This document shows positions 23,536 to 32,284 of a DNA stretch of 38,381 nt, one piece after another; within the stretch, counting starts at the first letter, position 1, and every line of letters starts with the position of its first letter. The DNA is from Tenacibaculum sp. 1_MG-2023 (GTDB lineage: Bacteria > Bacteroidota > Bacteroidia > Flavobacteriales > Flavobacteriaceae): positions 1-38,381 of the forward strand of contig NZ_JAUORH010000026.1 of assembly GCF_030547425.1 (NCBI RefSeq). Reading direction: 5' to 3'. Under the pieces are notes generated by a model. The model was not told where the DNA came from, made no database searches, and saw only the letters and a program-made list of their open reading frames with translations. A program made the position numbers and the translations under genes.

Positions 23536-26175
23536 TTACTGTAGAGAAGCTAAACTAGCTTTTATCGTTTCAATTTTAGCTAATGTATCTGATTCTTTTT
23601 TGCGTTCTAAAACTATTACTTGCTCTGGTGCATTACTTACAAATCGCTCATTAGACAACTTCTTTTGAATTCCTATTAAAAAGCCTTCAGCTCTTTTTAA
23701 CTCTGCATTTAGCTTAGTTATTTCTGCTTCTACATCAATTGTATCTAATGAAATTGGAACAAAATATTCATTTGATTTTACACGAAAAGATGCTGCGCCC
23801 TCTACCTTATCGGTAACATAATTTATTTCTGAAGCATTGGTTAGCTTTTGAATTACTACATCAAACTCTTTTGTAAAGTTTTCATTATTTACAACAGATA
23901 ATTCTATCGCATCTTTAAATGAAATATTTTTATTTTTTCTAATCGTTCTAATCCCTGAAACCACACCTGTAGCAAACTCAAAATTTGTAATTAATTCTTC
24001 ATTTGTTTCTCCAACTGTTGGATATTTAGCAATAATTAAAGCATCATCTGGAGTTCTTTCAGTAATATGCTGCCAAATTTCCTCTGTTAAGAAAGGCATA
24101 AATGGATGCAATACTTTTAAATTATTCTCTAATACTTCTATTACAGCCTTATATGTTTTTGCATCAATTGGTTGCTGGTATCCTGGTTTAACGATTTCTA
24201 ATAACCATGAAGAAAAATCATCAGTAATTAACTTGTAAATAGCCATTAATGCATCCGATAAACGATACTTACTAAAGTGATCTTCTATTTCTAGTAATAC
24301 TTTACTAAACCTCGCTTCGTACCAAGCTAGTCCTATTTTAGCAGTTTCTGGTTGGGCTAAACTCTCATCAATCTCCCAACCTTTAATTAAGCGGAAAGTA
24401 TTCCAAATTTTATTAGCAAATCCTTTTCCTTGTTGGCATAAATCTTCATCAAATAATAAATCGTTTCCAGCCGCTGCACTTAATAATAACCCTACACGAA
24501 CTCCATCAGCACCAAAATCTTCTATTAATTTTAAGGCATTTGGTGAGTTCCCTAAGGATTTACTCATTTTTCTACGTTGCTTGTCTCGCACCAATCCTGT
24601 TAAGTATACATTTTCAAATGGACGTTGATCTTTGTATTCGTATCCAGCAATTATCATACGTGCTACCCAGAAGAATAAAATATCTGGTCCCGTTACTAAA
24701 TCGTTTGTTGGATAATAATACTTGATTTCTTCATTCTCAGGATTACGAATTCCGTCGAAAACCGACATCGGCCATAACCAAGAAGAGAACCATGTGTCTA
24801 ACGCATCTAGATCTTGTTTTAAATCAGAAGCACTTAATGATGTATTCCCTGTTTTTTCTTGAGCTAGTTTTACTGCATCTTCAATATTTTCAGCTACCAC
24901 AAAGTCTTCTTTTCCGTCTCCAAAATAGAAAGCAGGAATTTGTTGTCCCCACCATAATTGACGAGAAATATTCCAATCACGAATGTTTTCCATCCAATGA
25001 CGATAGGTGTTTTCAAACTTTTTTGGAAATAACTTTACCTCTCTATCTTCTCCTAAAACAGCATCGATAGCTGGTTTTACTAAGTCTTCCATTTTTAAGA
25101 ACCATTGATCTGATAATCTTGGTTCAATTACCGCTTTAGTTCTTTCAGAAGTTCCTACTTTATTGGTATGAACTTCAGTTTTCACCAAAAACCCTTTTTC
25201 TTCTAATTCTTTGGTAATTTCTTTACGAACTACAAAACGATCTTTTCCTTCATAATGTAATCCGAATGAGTTTAAACTAGCATCTTCATTAAAAATATCA
25301 ATTACTTCTAATTTATGTTTATCTCCTAAAGCTTTATCATTTTCATCATGTGCAGGAGTTACTTTTAAACACCCCGTACCAAATTCAACATCTACATATT
25401 CGTCTTCAATAATTGGAATTTCTCTATTACATAAAGGAACAATTACTTTTTTACCTTTTAAATGTGTGAAACGCTCATCGTTTGGATTAATACAAATAGC
25501 TGTGTCTCCTAAAATAGTTTCTGGGCGTGTAGTTGCAATAGTTACTTTTTCATCAGAGCCTACTATATTGTACTGTAAATAATATAAATTTCCTTGACGT
25601 TCTTCGTAGATTACTTCTTCATCAGAAAGTGTAGTTTTTGCTTCAGGATCCCAATTTACCATTCGGTACCCTCGATAAATTAATCCTTTATTATATAAAT
25701 CGACAAACACCTTAATTACCGATTCTGATAATGCAGGATCCATAGTAAATGCGGTACGTTCCCAATCACAAGAAGCTCCTAACTTTTTTAATTGATCTAA
25801 GATAATACCACCGTATTCGTTTTTCCATTCCCAAGCATGTGCTAAAAACTCTTCACGTGTTAAATCATTTTTATCAATACCCTGTTCTTTTAACTTCGCT
25901 ACTACTTTTGCTTCAGTAGCGATTGAAGCGTGGTCGGTACCAGGAACCCAACATGCATTCTTTCCTTGCAATCGGGCACGACGAATTAACACATCTTGAA
26001 TAGTATTATTTAACATATGCCCCATATGTAATACTCCTGTAACGTTTGGTGGCGGTATAACAATTGTATAGGGTTCGCGTTCATCTACTTCTGAATGAAA
26101 GTAATTATGCTTCATCCAGTAATCGTACCATTTTCCTTCTACTTCTTTAGAATTATATTTTGATGGAATATTCAT
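23536..26175 (-). CDS. valS: Valyl-tRNA synthetase
   Basis: Charges tRNA-Val with valine in the cytoplasm. Class I features: [15 protein letters not shown] contains the HIGH-type motif (HMGH at 50-53), and KMSKS is at 536-540 ([12 protein letters not shown]). The connective-peptide editing domain (about 190-350) has [23 protein letters not shown] and the [12 protein letters not shown] region (about 460-471) are typical for ValRS. The C-terminus has an anticodon-binding domain and a coiled-coil tRNA-binding arm (about 810-879: [20 protein letters not shown]). Length 879 aa is normal. Monocistronic, with a terminator downstream and a -7 box upstream. Confidence 0.98.
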   Translation of the reverse strand: MNIPSKYNSKEVEGKWYDYWMKHNYFHSEVDEREPYTIVIPPPNVTGVLHMGHMLNNTIQDVLIRRARLQGKNACWVPGTDHASIATEAKVVAKLKEQGIDKNDLTREEFLAHAWEWKNEYGGIILDQLKKLGASCDWERTAFTMDPALSESVIKVFVDLYNKGLIYRGYRMVNWDPEAKTTLSDEEVIYEERQGNLYYLQYNIVGSDEKVTIATTRPETILGDTAICINPNDERFTHLKGKKVIVPLCNREIPIIEDEYVDVEFGTGCLKVTPAHDENDKALGDKHKLEVIDIFNEDASLNSFGLHYEGKDRFVVRKEITKELEEKGFLVKTEVHTNKVGTSERTKAVIEPRLSDQWFLKMEDLVKPAIDAVLGEDREVKLFPKKFENTYRHWMENIRDWNISRQLWWGQQIPAFYFGDGKEDFVVAENIEDAVKLAQEKTGNTSLSASDLKQDLDALDTWFSSWLWPMSVFDGIRNPENEEIKYYYPTNDLVTGPDILFFWVARMIIAGYEYKDQRPFENVYLTGLVRDKQRRKMSKSLGNSPNALKLIEDFGADGVRVGLLLSAAAGNDLLFDEDLCQQGKGFANKIWNTFRLIKGWEIDESLAQPETAKIGLAWYEARFSKVLLEIEDHFSKYRLSDALMAIYKLITDDFSSWLLEIVKPGYQQPIDAKTYKAVIEVLENNLKVLHPFMPFLTEEIWQHITERTPDDALIIAKYPTVGETNEELITNFEFATGVVSGIRTIRKNKNISFKDAIELSVVNNENFTKEFDVVIQKLTNASEINYVTDKVEGAASFRVKSNEYFVPISLDTIDVEAEITKLNAELKRAEGFLIGIQKKLSNERFVSNAPEQVIVLERKKESDTLAKIETIKASLASLQ

Positions 26176-26248
26176 ATGTTATGTGTATCTTTATGGTTAA
26201 TAATTTAACATTTTTTAACCTTTGGCATTGTTTTTGAAATTCGATTAG

Positions 26249-26256
26249 CAAAAATA
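26249..26256 (-). promoter_or_regulatory. -7 box of valS
   Basis: The minus strand reads TATTTTTG (TAnnTTTG), giving a leader of roughly 65 bases before the valS ATG. No convincing -33 element and no T-box-like structure were seen in the leader. Confidence 0.4.
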
Positions 26257-26317
26257 CAACTATCTATGAGGTACAGAAAATTAGAGGTTGTTTTTTTAGA
26301 ACTTAAAGAAATAATAC

Positions 26318-26325
26318 TAAATTTG
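26318..26325 (+). promoter_or_regulatory. -7 box of the DUF1573 gene
   Basis: TAAATTTG matches TAnnTTTG 36 bases before the ATG. It is divergent from the valS box, with about 60 bases between them. The nearest TTG upstream is too far away (27 bp) for a standard -33. Confidence 0.45.
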
Positions 26326-26361
26326 TAGCGGTTAACACCCTTAAAAATTAATTTTACCATT

Positions 26362-26766
26362 ATGAAAACAATTTTATCATTTATCGCTGTTTGCTTTATC
26401 ACCTTAACAGTAAGCGCTCAAGAATTTAAATTTGAATCTGAAACTATTGACTATGGAAAAATAGCTCATGGGTCTGAAGGAAAACGCGTATTTGAATTTA
26501 CAAACGTAGGTGACGCACCTATTATTATTAAGGATATCGTATCACCTTGTGGGTGTACAGTACCTACAAAACCTGAACAACCTATTATGCCTGGTAAAAA
26601 AGGACAAATTGAAGTTTCTTACGATACAAAAAGATTAGGTGGTTTCTCTAAAACTTTAACTGTTATTTCAAATGCTAAAAACAAAAGAAAAAGAGTTAAA
26701 ATTAAAGGATTTATTGTAAAGGATGCTACTCCTGCAAAAGAGAAAAGTACAGTAAGTGATAGTTAA
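26362..26766 (+). CDS. DUF1573 domain exported protein
   Basis: A 134-residue protein with signal peptide (about 1-19, TLTVSAQ) and one DUF1573 / ASPM-SPD2-Hydin-like immunoglobulin-type domain: EFTNVGDAPIIIKDIVSPCG, CTVPTKPEQPIMPGKKGQ, IEVSYDTKRLGGFSKTLTV. The CGCT cysteines are a family hallmark. Expected in the periplasm or outer membrane. Function of the family is unresolved. Transcribed alone from its own promoter and ended by a long palindromic terminator. Confidence 0.92.
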   Translation: MKTILSFIAVCFITLTVSAQEFKFESETIDYGKIAHGSEGKRVFEFTNVGDAPIIIKDIVSPCGCTVPTKPEQPIMPGKKGQIEVSYDTKRLGGFSKTLTVISNAKNKRKRVKIKGFIVKDATPAKEKSTVSDS

Positions 26767-26782
26767 GGATTTATCTTAATAT

Positions 26783-26816
26783 AAAAAAAAGCTCAACTTA
26801 AGTTGAGCTTTTTTTT
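26783..26816. terminator. Bidirectional terminator, 34-bp perfect palindrome
   Basis: A8-GCTCAACTT joined directly to AAGTTGAGC-T8 without a gap. It lies between the convergent DUF1573 and aspartyl-protease genes, and its right end just enters the stop-codon region of the latter. Confidence 0.92.
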
Positions 26817-28155
26817 ATATTCTTTGTTCTAACCTAAACATAAATTTAAGTTTAACACCATTTCTTTCAACCTCCATCCTTATTTTTTTATTAGGTTTTG
26901 TATGAAACATATCTATAATTTCATTCAAATGATATTCATGTGCAGCTTTCCCATTAATTCTTTTTATTACATCTTCAACTTGAAGACCTGCTTTAAAAGC
27001 AGGTGAGTTTTCCACTACTTTATCTATTTTATACTTAGGCTTAAATCGATAAAAAAAAGTACTTACTAAAGAAATTACATTATTTTTAGCAGTCTGATTA
27101 TTTGTACTATAACTATCTGTAAATTTAGTTGTTCCTTTCTCTTTTATTAACTCTTGTCCATCATACACAATATGCAACCCGCTCATATTGTAATAAAACC
27201 CTTTATTTAATGAAGCATTCTTTTTAAGAACAACTCTTTTATTCGGATAATCAATCCAAACCTTAAATCGTTTTAAAATACCTCCACCAATACTCCCATT
27301 TCTTTCTTTAAATTGTCTTGCATTAAAAGTTGATGAAGAGTCTAAAAAAGACACTGTTGGTTCACCTATTTTAAACTTTCCGATAGAAATTTTCTGAATT
27401 CTACTTCGGTTTCCATAAATAGTACCGCTAAAACCTTCCCCTATTATATCTTTAAAAAACTTCTTAGGCGTTTTAAGCTCTTTTTTTGTTCCCTCAAACA
27501 ACCAAACTGCATCACTACCTCCTGTATCAATTAATAGTTTTACTGGTAACATTCTTGTTCCCAATGTATCAACCTGCACATTAACATCTATATAAGGTTT
27601 ATTTCTATAAAATTGTAAAGGAAAACTTTCACATTTATTACATACATTCAGACCATATGTTTTAGGATTATAAAAATCAATTCGTTTATTTACATAATTA
27701 ATTTTTACTATAACATCTTTTAATAAGTCATACCCTATAATACCGTGAATGGTTGTCCCCATTTTTGCAGAAATATCAAAAGCATCTTTTAAAATAACAT
27801 ATAACCCTTGATTAGAACTAGTAATATTTTTAATTCTAAAATTATTCCCTCTAGAAAATAAGGCTTCTACTGGTTCTCCACTACCTAACCCTCTTATAAA
27901 TACCTTTTTTACATTGTTTAAACCAATACTATCTTTAGAGGTTAGGTTAAATAAGATTGTTCTATTTACACCTGTATCTAATATAAATGATAACTGATGC
28001 CCGTTAATTTCCAATGGAATAACTACTAAATTGTTGATTAATTGAAATCTTATCGATTGTTTTTTTGTTCCATTTCCCAAAAACTGAAAACCTTGTTGAG
28101 TAAATGCAGACACACTTAAATGAAGTGTAAAAAAGTAGAGTAATAATCTATTCAA
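26815..28155 (-). CDS. Retropepsin-like aspartyl protease with C-terminal PDZ domain
   Basis: A 446-residue exported protein. Signal peptide about 1-19 (SVSAFTQQG). Two aspartyl-protease half-domains carry DTG motifs at 60-62 (FILDTGVNRT) and 210-212 (LLIDTGGSDA), each with a later hydrophobic-Gly element (GIIGYDLL, GSIGGGIL), so both catalytic aspartates are present. A PDZ domain lies at about 355-440 (VVENSPAFKAGLQVEDVIKRING). Likely a periplasmic or surface protease of the PDZ / gag-polyprotein-type aspartyl family. The start is TTG at 28155; no ATG is near, and the signal peptide begins exactly there. A -33/-7 promoter lies about 110 bases upstream. Confidence 0.9.
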   Translation of the reverse strand: MNRLLLYFFTLHLSVSAFTQQGFQFLGNGTKKQSIRFQLINNLVVIPLEINGHQLSFILDTGVNRTILFNLTSKDSIGLNNVKKVFIRGLGSGEPVEALFSRGNNFRIKNITSSNQGLYVILKDAFDISAKMGTTIHGIIGYDLLKDVIVKINYVNKRIDFYNPKTYGLNVCNKCESFPLQFYRNKPYIDVNVQVDTLGTRMLPVKLLIDTGGSDAVWLFEGTKKELKTPKKFFKDIIGEGFSGTIYGNRSRIQKISIGKFKIGEPTVSFLDSSSTFNARQFKERNGSIGGGILKRFKVWIDYPNKRVVLKKNASLNKGFYYNMSGLHIVYDGQELIKEKGTTKFTDSYSTNNQTAKNNVISLVSTFFYRFKPKYKIDKVVENSPAFKAGLQVEDVIKRINGKAAHEYHLNEIIDMFHTKPNKKIRMEVERNGVKLKFMFRLEQRI

Positions 28156-28264
28156 AAGAACTTATTTTATGGTTATATACTTAAAGATACAATCTTCATT
28201 TTAGAAATTCTGTTTTTTATGATTTTTTTAACCGATTTTTTCACCGTAAACATTCTAATACTCT

Positions 28265-28294
28265 CAAATATATTTCGCAAATTTGCCTTTCAAA
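28265..28294 (-). promoter_or_regulatory. Promoter of the aspartyl protease gene
   Basis: The minus strand has TTTG (28294-28291), an 18-bp spacer and TATATTTG (28272-28265), close to the Bacteroidota consensus. It would give a leader of about 100 bases. It overlaps the upstream region of the divergent aminotransferase gene. Confidence 0.5.
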
Positions 28295-28313
28295 CAACTA
28301 ATTTAATTTAAAA

Positions 28314-29504
28314 ATGCCATCAATTTCTAGTAAAGGAAACGCAATGCCTCAATCACCAATTCGTAAATTGGTTCCTTTTGCTGAGGCTGCTAAAAAAAAT
28401 GGGACAAAGGTTTATCATTTAAATATTGGTCAACCTGATATTAAAACACCACAAATTGCTTTAGATGCAGTAAAAAATAATACTATCGAAGTGTTATCAT
28501 ATGCTAGATCAGAAGGTTCAGAAGAGTACAGAACTAAACTAGCTAATTACTATGCTAAAAATGATATTCATGTAACGGCTAATAATATCATTGCTACTAC
28601 TGGAGGATCTGAAGCTTTATTATTTAGTATTGGTAGTATTACCGACCCAGGAGATGAAATAATTATACCTGAACCTTTTTATGCTAACTATAATGGTTTC
28701 TCTACAGCTTCAGGAGTAAAAGTGGTTCCTGTTATTTCTAAAATTGAAAATAACTTTGCTTTACCTGCTATTGAAGATTTTGAGAAGTTAATTACTCCAA
28801 AAACTAAAGCTATTTTAATTTGTAACCCAGGGAATCCAACTGGATATTTATACAGCAAAGAAGAAATTGAAAAGCTAAAACAAATTGTATTAAAACACGA
28901 TTTATTTTTAATTGCTGATGAAGTATATCGTGAGTTTACGTACGGTGGAGAAAAACACAACTCAATAATGGCTTTGGAAGGCTTAGAGCAAAATGCTATT
29001 ATGATTGATTCTGTATCGAAGCGTTACAGTATGTGTGGTGCAAGAATTGGCTGTATAGTTTCAAGAAACGAAGAATTCATTAATACTGCTCTTAAATTTG
29101 CACAAGCACGTCTAAGCCCACCAACATATGCTCTAATTGCTAGTGAAGCTGCTTTAGATACTCCTCAAAGTTATTTTGATGAAGTTATTGAAGAGTATGA
29201 AGATCGTAGAAACACATTAATTACTGAATTACAAAAAATTGATGGTGTAAAAGTAGCGAACCCTAAAGGAGCTTTTTACTGTGTGGCTGAATTACCAGTT
29301 AAAGATACTGACGATTTTGCACAGTGGATTTTAGAAGAATTCAATGATAATAACGAAACGGTAATGATAGCCCCTGCAAGTGGGTTCTACTCTACCGAAG
29401 GTGAAGGAAAGAATCAAGTTCGTATTGCCTATGTTTTAAATAAAACTGATTTAAAACGTTCGGTTGAAATATTAAAAATCGCCATAGAAAAATATAATAG
29501 TTAA
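28314..29504 (+). CDS. PLP-dependent class I/II aminotransferase
   Basis: A 396-residue cytoplasmic enzyme of the aspartate-aminotransferase-like fold type I (AspB/AAT group). Visible motifs are YHLNIGQPDI, the cofactor-binding TGGSEALLF, NPGNPTGYLYS, IADEVYREFTYGG, the PLP-lysine in SVSKRYSMCGARIGC, and the C-terminal substrate arginine region NQVRIAYVL. The specific amino donor cannot be read. It abuts murB with no gap, so the two are co-transcribed. Confidence 0.95.
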   Translation: MPSISSKGNAMPQSPIRKLVPFAEAAKKNGTKVYHLNIGQPDIKTPQIALDAVKNNTIEVLSYARSEGSEEYRTKLANYYAKNDIHVTANNIIATTGGSEALLFSIGSITDPGDEIIIPEPFYANYNGFSTASGVKVVPVISKIENNFALPAIEDFEKLITPKTKAILICNPGNPTGYLYSKEEIEKLKQIVLKHDLFLIADEVYREFTYGGEKHNSIMALEGLEQNAIMIDSVSKRYSMCGARIGCIVSRNEEFINTALKFAQARLSPPTYALIASEAALDTPQSYFDEVIEEYEDRRNTLITELQKIDGVKVANPKGAFYCVAELPVKDTDDFAQWILEEFNDNNETVMIAPASGFYSTEGEGKNQVRIAYVLNKTDLKRSVEILKIAIEKYNS

Positions 29505-30515
29505 TTGAATATTCAAGAAAACATATCTTTAAAAGAATACAACACGTTTGGTATTAATGTAAATGCCAAACGTTTTGTTTCTATTACTTCTGTATACCAA
29601 CTACAACAACTTTTAAAAGAAGAAAAAGACATCTTTTTAATTTCTGGTGGTAGTAATATGTTACTTACTAAAGACATTGAAACCCTAGTTGTACATATTG
29701 ATATTAAAGGAATTTCAATAGATCGAGAAAATCATAACGATACCCACATAACTGTAAATGCTGGTGAAAACTGGCATGAGTTCGTTTTATGGTGCGTTTC
29801 TCAAAACTATGGCGGACTGGAAAACTTGTCACTTATTCCTGGGAATGTAGGTACTTGCCCAATCCAGAACATTGGGGCTTATGGTGTTGAAGTAAAAGAC
29901 ACTATAACAAAGGTGGAAGCTATTGAAATTGGAACAGGTAAATTGGTTTCTTTTTCTGCGGAAGAGTGCCAATTTGGATACCGTAATTCTATCTTTAAAA
30001 ACGAAGCTAAAGGCAAATATGTGTTAACATCAGTAAGTTTTCAACTCACTAAAAACAACCATAAACTTAATACTTCCTACGGAGCTATTGAGTCTGAGTT
30101 ATCTTCAAAAGGAATAACAAATCCAACCATTAAAGATATTTCTGATGCTGTTATTGCTATTCGTCAATCTAAATTACCCAACCCAAAAGAAATTGGTAAT
30201 AGCGGAAGCTTCTTTAAAAATCCAGTAGTTTCTAAAGATCATTTTGAAAAGCTTAAAGAAAAACACCCTAATATTCCTTCCTATGTAATTTCAGACACTG
30301 AAATTAAAGTACCAGCTGGTTGGCTTATTGAACAAAGCGGATTTAAAGGAAAGAGTTTTGGTAATTATGGGGTTCATGAAAAACAAGCTTTAGTTTTAGT
30401 TAACTATGGTAATGCTTCGGGCAAAGAAATTTACGAATTAGCGCAAAAAATCCAACAGACTATTAAAGATAAATTTGACATAAATCTTGAAATAGAAGTT
30501 AATATTATTAAATAA
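29505..30515 (+). CDS. murB: UDP-N-acetylmuramate dehydrogenase
   Basis: FAD enzyme that reduces UDP-GlcNAc-enolpyruvate to UDP-MurNAc in peptidoglycan synthesis. Family features: SLKEYNTFGIN at the start, FAD-binding LISGGSNMLLT, LSLIPGNVGTCPIQNIGAYG, FGYRNSIFK, the catalytic-serine loop GNSGSFFKNP, and a C-terminal EIEVNII. At 336 aa it is the type I form with the FGYRxSxFK insertion. The start is a TTG immediately following the aminotransferase TAA; no ATG lies near the conserved N-terminus, so translation is probably coupled. A terminator follows. Confidence 0.97.
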   Translation: MNIQENISLKEYNTFGINVNAKRFVSITSVYQLQQLLKEEKDIFLISGGSNMLLTKDIETLVVHIDIKGISIDRENHNDTHITVNAGENWHEFVLWCVSQNYGGLENLSLIPGNVGTCPIQNIGAYGVEVKDTITKVEAIEIGTGKLVSFSAEECQFGYRNSIFKNEAKGKYVLTSVSFQLTKNNHKLNTSYGAIESELSSKGITNPTIKDISDAVIAIRQSKLPNPKEIGNSGSFFKNPVVSKDHFEKLKEKHPNIPSYVISDTEIKVPAGWLIEQSGFKGKSFGNYGVHEKQALVLVNYGNASGKEIYELAQKIQQTIKDKFDINLEIEVNIIK

Positions 30516-30545
30516 AAAAAGAGAACCCTAAGATTCTCTTTTTTA
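30514..30545 (+). terminator. Terminator of murB
   Basis: Stem AAAAAAGAGAA (30515-30525) with complement from 30534, followed by a T-run, overlapping the murB stop codon. It marks the right edge of the conserved block before the accessory segment. Confidence 0.85.
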
Positions 30546-30556
30546 TTTCTATATCA

Positions 30557-30803
30557 TGTCCCGTCCTGAAATATCGTTACACAAAAATTCAAGTGTAATG
30601 AAAACAACTTATGTAAAACGTACTCAGAAAGACTATTCCTTGTCCTTCAAACTTCAAGTAGTTCAAGAGATTGAACAAGGTTTGCTCACGCGTACCCAAG
30701 CTCTATCTAAATATCTTATTCAACCAGGAGCTACTATCAGAACTTGGTTAAAAAAATATGATAACTTTGATTGGCAGAATCAAACTCCACTTTCTATGTC
30801 AAA
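30557..30803 (+). mobile_element. Truncated IS3-family element (left end only)
   Basis: The block begins with an IS-like end (TGTCCCGTCCTGAAATA) whose core CGTCCTGAAATA recurs at 38309-38320. It continues into the first ~69 codons of an orfA and stops where the neighbouring element starts at 30804. The rest of orfA, all of orfB and the right end are missing. Confidence 0.7.
30598..30803 (+). pseudogene. IS3-family orfA (transposase HTH subunit), 3' truncated
   Basis: From the ATG at 30598 the frame reads MKTTYVKRTQKDYSLSFKLQ, then VVQEIEQGLLTRTQALSKYL, then ATIRTWLKKYDNFDWQNQTP. This is the N-terminal helix-turn-helix of an IS3-type OrfA. After about residue 69 the frame enters the end of the adjacent element and continues only as chance codons. 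The frame is also open upstream from 30556, but that part is the IS end. The leucine zipper and all of OrfB are absent, so no active transposase can be made. Confidence 0.75.
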
Positions 30804-30819
30804 TGTAAGCTTCCCCAGA

Positions 30820-31245
30820 TTAGAACTGTTTAGTTTTCCAAAAATACATTTTTATTTTGTTTTCTAAGACGTCGGTTACAAAATCCATACTCCAAGTATG
30901 GTTTAATACATTTGGAACTTCTAGAGGTTCTTTAATTCTTGCAGGTAAGCGTTTCTTCGCCTTCCTTCTTAAGGGAAATCCTAAGGCTACATAAACACGA
31001 TGTACACGCTTGTGATTCCAAGGCTTTCCTTCTTCACGTAAGTGATCAAAAGCTTTCCAAAATCCTTCTTCTGAATGGTTTTTAGCTTTTTGTTGTAATG
31101 CTTTCTCTATAATCTTATCGTCTTTAGGCTGTGGCTTATAGTAATACACGCTTTTACTCATATTTAACACACGACACGCCCTATTGATGCCGTAATGAAT
31201 AAGTTCTTTAGTAATACTTCGTTTACGACAGGGCTTTAGAGCTTT
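30820..31245 (-). pseudogene. IS3 orfB (DDE transposase), truncated after the first catalytic Asp
   Basis: Read in the -1 frame relative to orfA, the sequence is continuous from the A7 slip site: [20 protein letters not shown], then [20 protein letters not shown] with the HTH_21 helices, then [16 protein letters not shown], which is the start of the rve integrase core with the first catalytic aspartate. After LENK the frame turns into repeat-end sequence ([11 protein letters not shown]) and stops inside the terminal inverted repeat at 30820. The other Asp and Glu of the DDE triad are missing. The conventional ATG-started part is 30820-31170. Confidence 0.8.
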
Positions 31246-31502
31246 TTTTCTATAACCTCTTTAGCCATCTGGTGATCTAGAGCTAAACTTGCATACATTT
31301 GTTTTAACCTATAATTTTCTTGTTCTAGTTCTTTGAGTCGTTTTAATTCTTTAGAATTCATCCCAGCATATTTTGAACGCCATTTATAAAATGCAGCAGC
31401 ACTTACGCCGTGATCACGACTTATCTGGTCAACACTCTTGCCCTTGTCGAATTCTTTTAAAATCTTCGCAATCTGTTGCGGTGAAAATTTACTTTTTCTC
31501 AT
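31236..31502 (-). CDS. IS3-family OrfA (HTH_Tnp_1)
   Basis: An 88-residue complete OrfA: helix-turn-helix ([40 protein letters not shown]) and a C-terminal leucine zipper ([20 protein letters not shown]), as in the IS407 group. The gene ends at VIEKKL over an A7 run (31243-31249), where a -1 ribosomal frameshift would normally give OrfAB. Since orfB is deleted, only OrfA, a possible DNA-binding inhibitor of transposition, could be made. Confidence 0.88.
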   Translation of the reverse strand: MRKSKFSPQQIAKILKEFDKGKSVDQISRDHGVSAAAFYKWRSKYAGMNSKELKRLKELEQENYRLKQMYASLALDHQMAKEVIEKKL

Positions 31503-31552
31503 AATACTGTCTAAAGTTAAGATTATTATGCTAATTTTAAACAGTTCGGTTT

Positions 31553-31786
31553 TTGGGGAAGATTACACCTGAGGAACTAAAAGAAATTTCACAAACTTCT
31601 TGTGATGTTTTGGGGAAACTAGGACCTAAAATACAGTGGGTTCATAGCTATGTAGAAGATAAAAGATACTGTATCTATAATACTCCGAATGAATCAAAGA
31701 TTCGTGAACACGCCGAAAAAGGTAGATTTCCTTTAAATAAAACTTCAACCATTTATGATTCTATTACCATGGAGCAATTAAAATAA
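31553..31786 (+). pseudogene. DUF4242-family protein, 5' end lost at the IS border
   Basis: TPEELKEISQTSCDVLGKLG, PKIQWVHSYVEDKRYCIYNT and REHAEKGRFPLN resemble the C-terminal four fifths of a DUF4242 (small ferredoxin-like fold) protein. About 10-15 N-terminal residues (the strand and the usual beginning before the T-P-E-E segment) are missing: homology begins right at the IS end (31565-31568). The open frame extends into the inverted repeat to a TTG at 31553. Family function is unknown, and the remaining gene is probably inactive unless that TTG is used. Confidence 0.65.
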
Positions 31787-31801
31787 TTTAAATTATTTTA
31801 A

Positions 31802-31813
31802 TTGATATATCAA
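31802..31813. promoter_or_regulatory. MarR operator palindrome 1, overlapping the -33 element
   Basis: Perfect 12-bp palindrome TTGATATATCAA. Its first three bases (TTG) sit 18 bp upstream of the -7 box at 31823-31830, the position of a -33 element. An identical copy begins exactly 30 bp downstream. Confidence 0.75.
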
Positions 31814-31822
31814 ATATATTTA

Positions 31823-31830
31823 TATTTTTG
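31823..31830 (+). promoter_or_regulatory. -7 box of the MarR / serine hydrolase operon
   Basis: TATTTTTG (TAnnTTTG) is located between the two operator palindromes. With TTG at 31802-31804 it forms a promoter with an 18-bp spacer. Transcription would start about 31837, leaving a leader of about 12 bases before the ATG at 31849. Confidence 0.6.
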
Positions 31831-31831
31831 C

Positions 31832-31843
31832 TTGATATATCAA
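31832..31843. promoter_or_regulatory. MarR operator palindrome 2, overlapping the transcription start
   Basis: Perfect TTGATATATCAA, identical to the copy at 31802-31813 and covering the expected transcription start. Repressor bound at both sites would cover both promoter elements. Confidence 0.75.
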
Positions 31844-31848
31844 ACAAT

Positions 31849-32283
31849 ATGAATTTCAACACACCTACAACTACTGTTCTCTACTCTATTGAAGAAACTA
31901 TAAAAGCATATCGTAAATTAAGTCAGCAAAATATCTTACAAGTAGTCCCTGATATTACTGTAGATCAAGCATTAGTTTTACTTCTTCTTGAAAGTAATTA
32001 TAAAACCCAAACAGAAATTGCCAATTTAATTTTTAAAGACTACGCATCTATGACACGTATTGTGAAATTGATGATAAAGAAAGATTACTTAATAAAAACA
32101 ATAGATAATCAAGACAAACGAAAAGCTAAGCTAGAGATAACTAAAAAAGGTAAAATAATTATAAAAAAACTCAAACCTATAATACAAATAAATAGAGAAA
32201 CCGCCCTAAATGCTATTTCAGATGAAGAGTTAGAGCAATTATATGAAACTTTAAAAAAAATAACTAAAAATTGTAATTCTTAA
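31849..32283 (+). CDS. MarR-family transcriptional regulator
   Basis: A 144-residue winged-helix regulator. Visible elements are a dimerisation helix near the N-terminus (SIEETIKAYRKLSQQNI), DITVDQALVLLLLE, the recognition helix region KTQTEIANLIFKDYASMTRI, the wing LIKTIDNQDKRKAKLEITKKG with its DKR-type motif, and a C-terminal helix. I start at the ATG at 31849; the frame is open from a TTG at 31828, but that lies inside the promoter. Two palindromic operators flank its promoter, indicating autorepression and control of the two downstream hydrolases, whose first gene starts one base after this stop. Confidence 0.92.
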   Translation: MNFNTPTTTVLYSIEETIKAYRKLSQQNILQVVPDITVDQALVLLLLESNYKTQTEIANLIFKDYASMTRIVKLMIKKDYLIKTIDNQDKRKAKLEITKKGKIIIKKLKPIIQINRETALNAISDEELEQLYETLKKITKNCNS

Positions 32284-32284
32284 A

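Larger units (their letters stand above)
30804..31567 (-). mobile_element. 764-bp internally deleted IS3-family (IS407-like) element with both ends intact
   Basis: The left end TGTAAGCTTCCCCA (30804-30817) and the right end read inward, TGTAATCTTCCCCA (31567-31554), match at 13 of 14 positions. Both continue to a shared GAACTGTTT. Inside are a complete orfA and the 5' third of orfB, on the minus strand. Most of the DDE catalytic domain is missing: orfB runs straight into the left inverted repeat. Flanking tetramers (CAAA and CCTG) do not match, so there is no target duplication, implying a flanking deletion or rearrangement after insertion. It could move only if a related transposase acts in trans. 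Confidence 0.85.

Noticed and set aside
30556..30867. A 103-residue intact gene across the IS junction
   Set aside because: The first 14 codons are the IS end and the last ~30 codons belong to the neighbouring element; only 30598-30803 is real orfA sequence.
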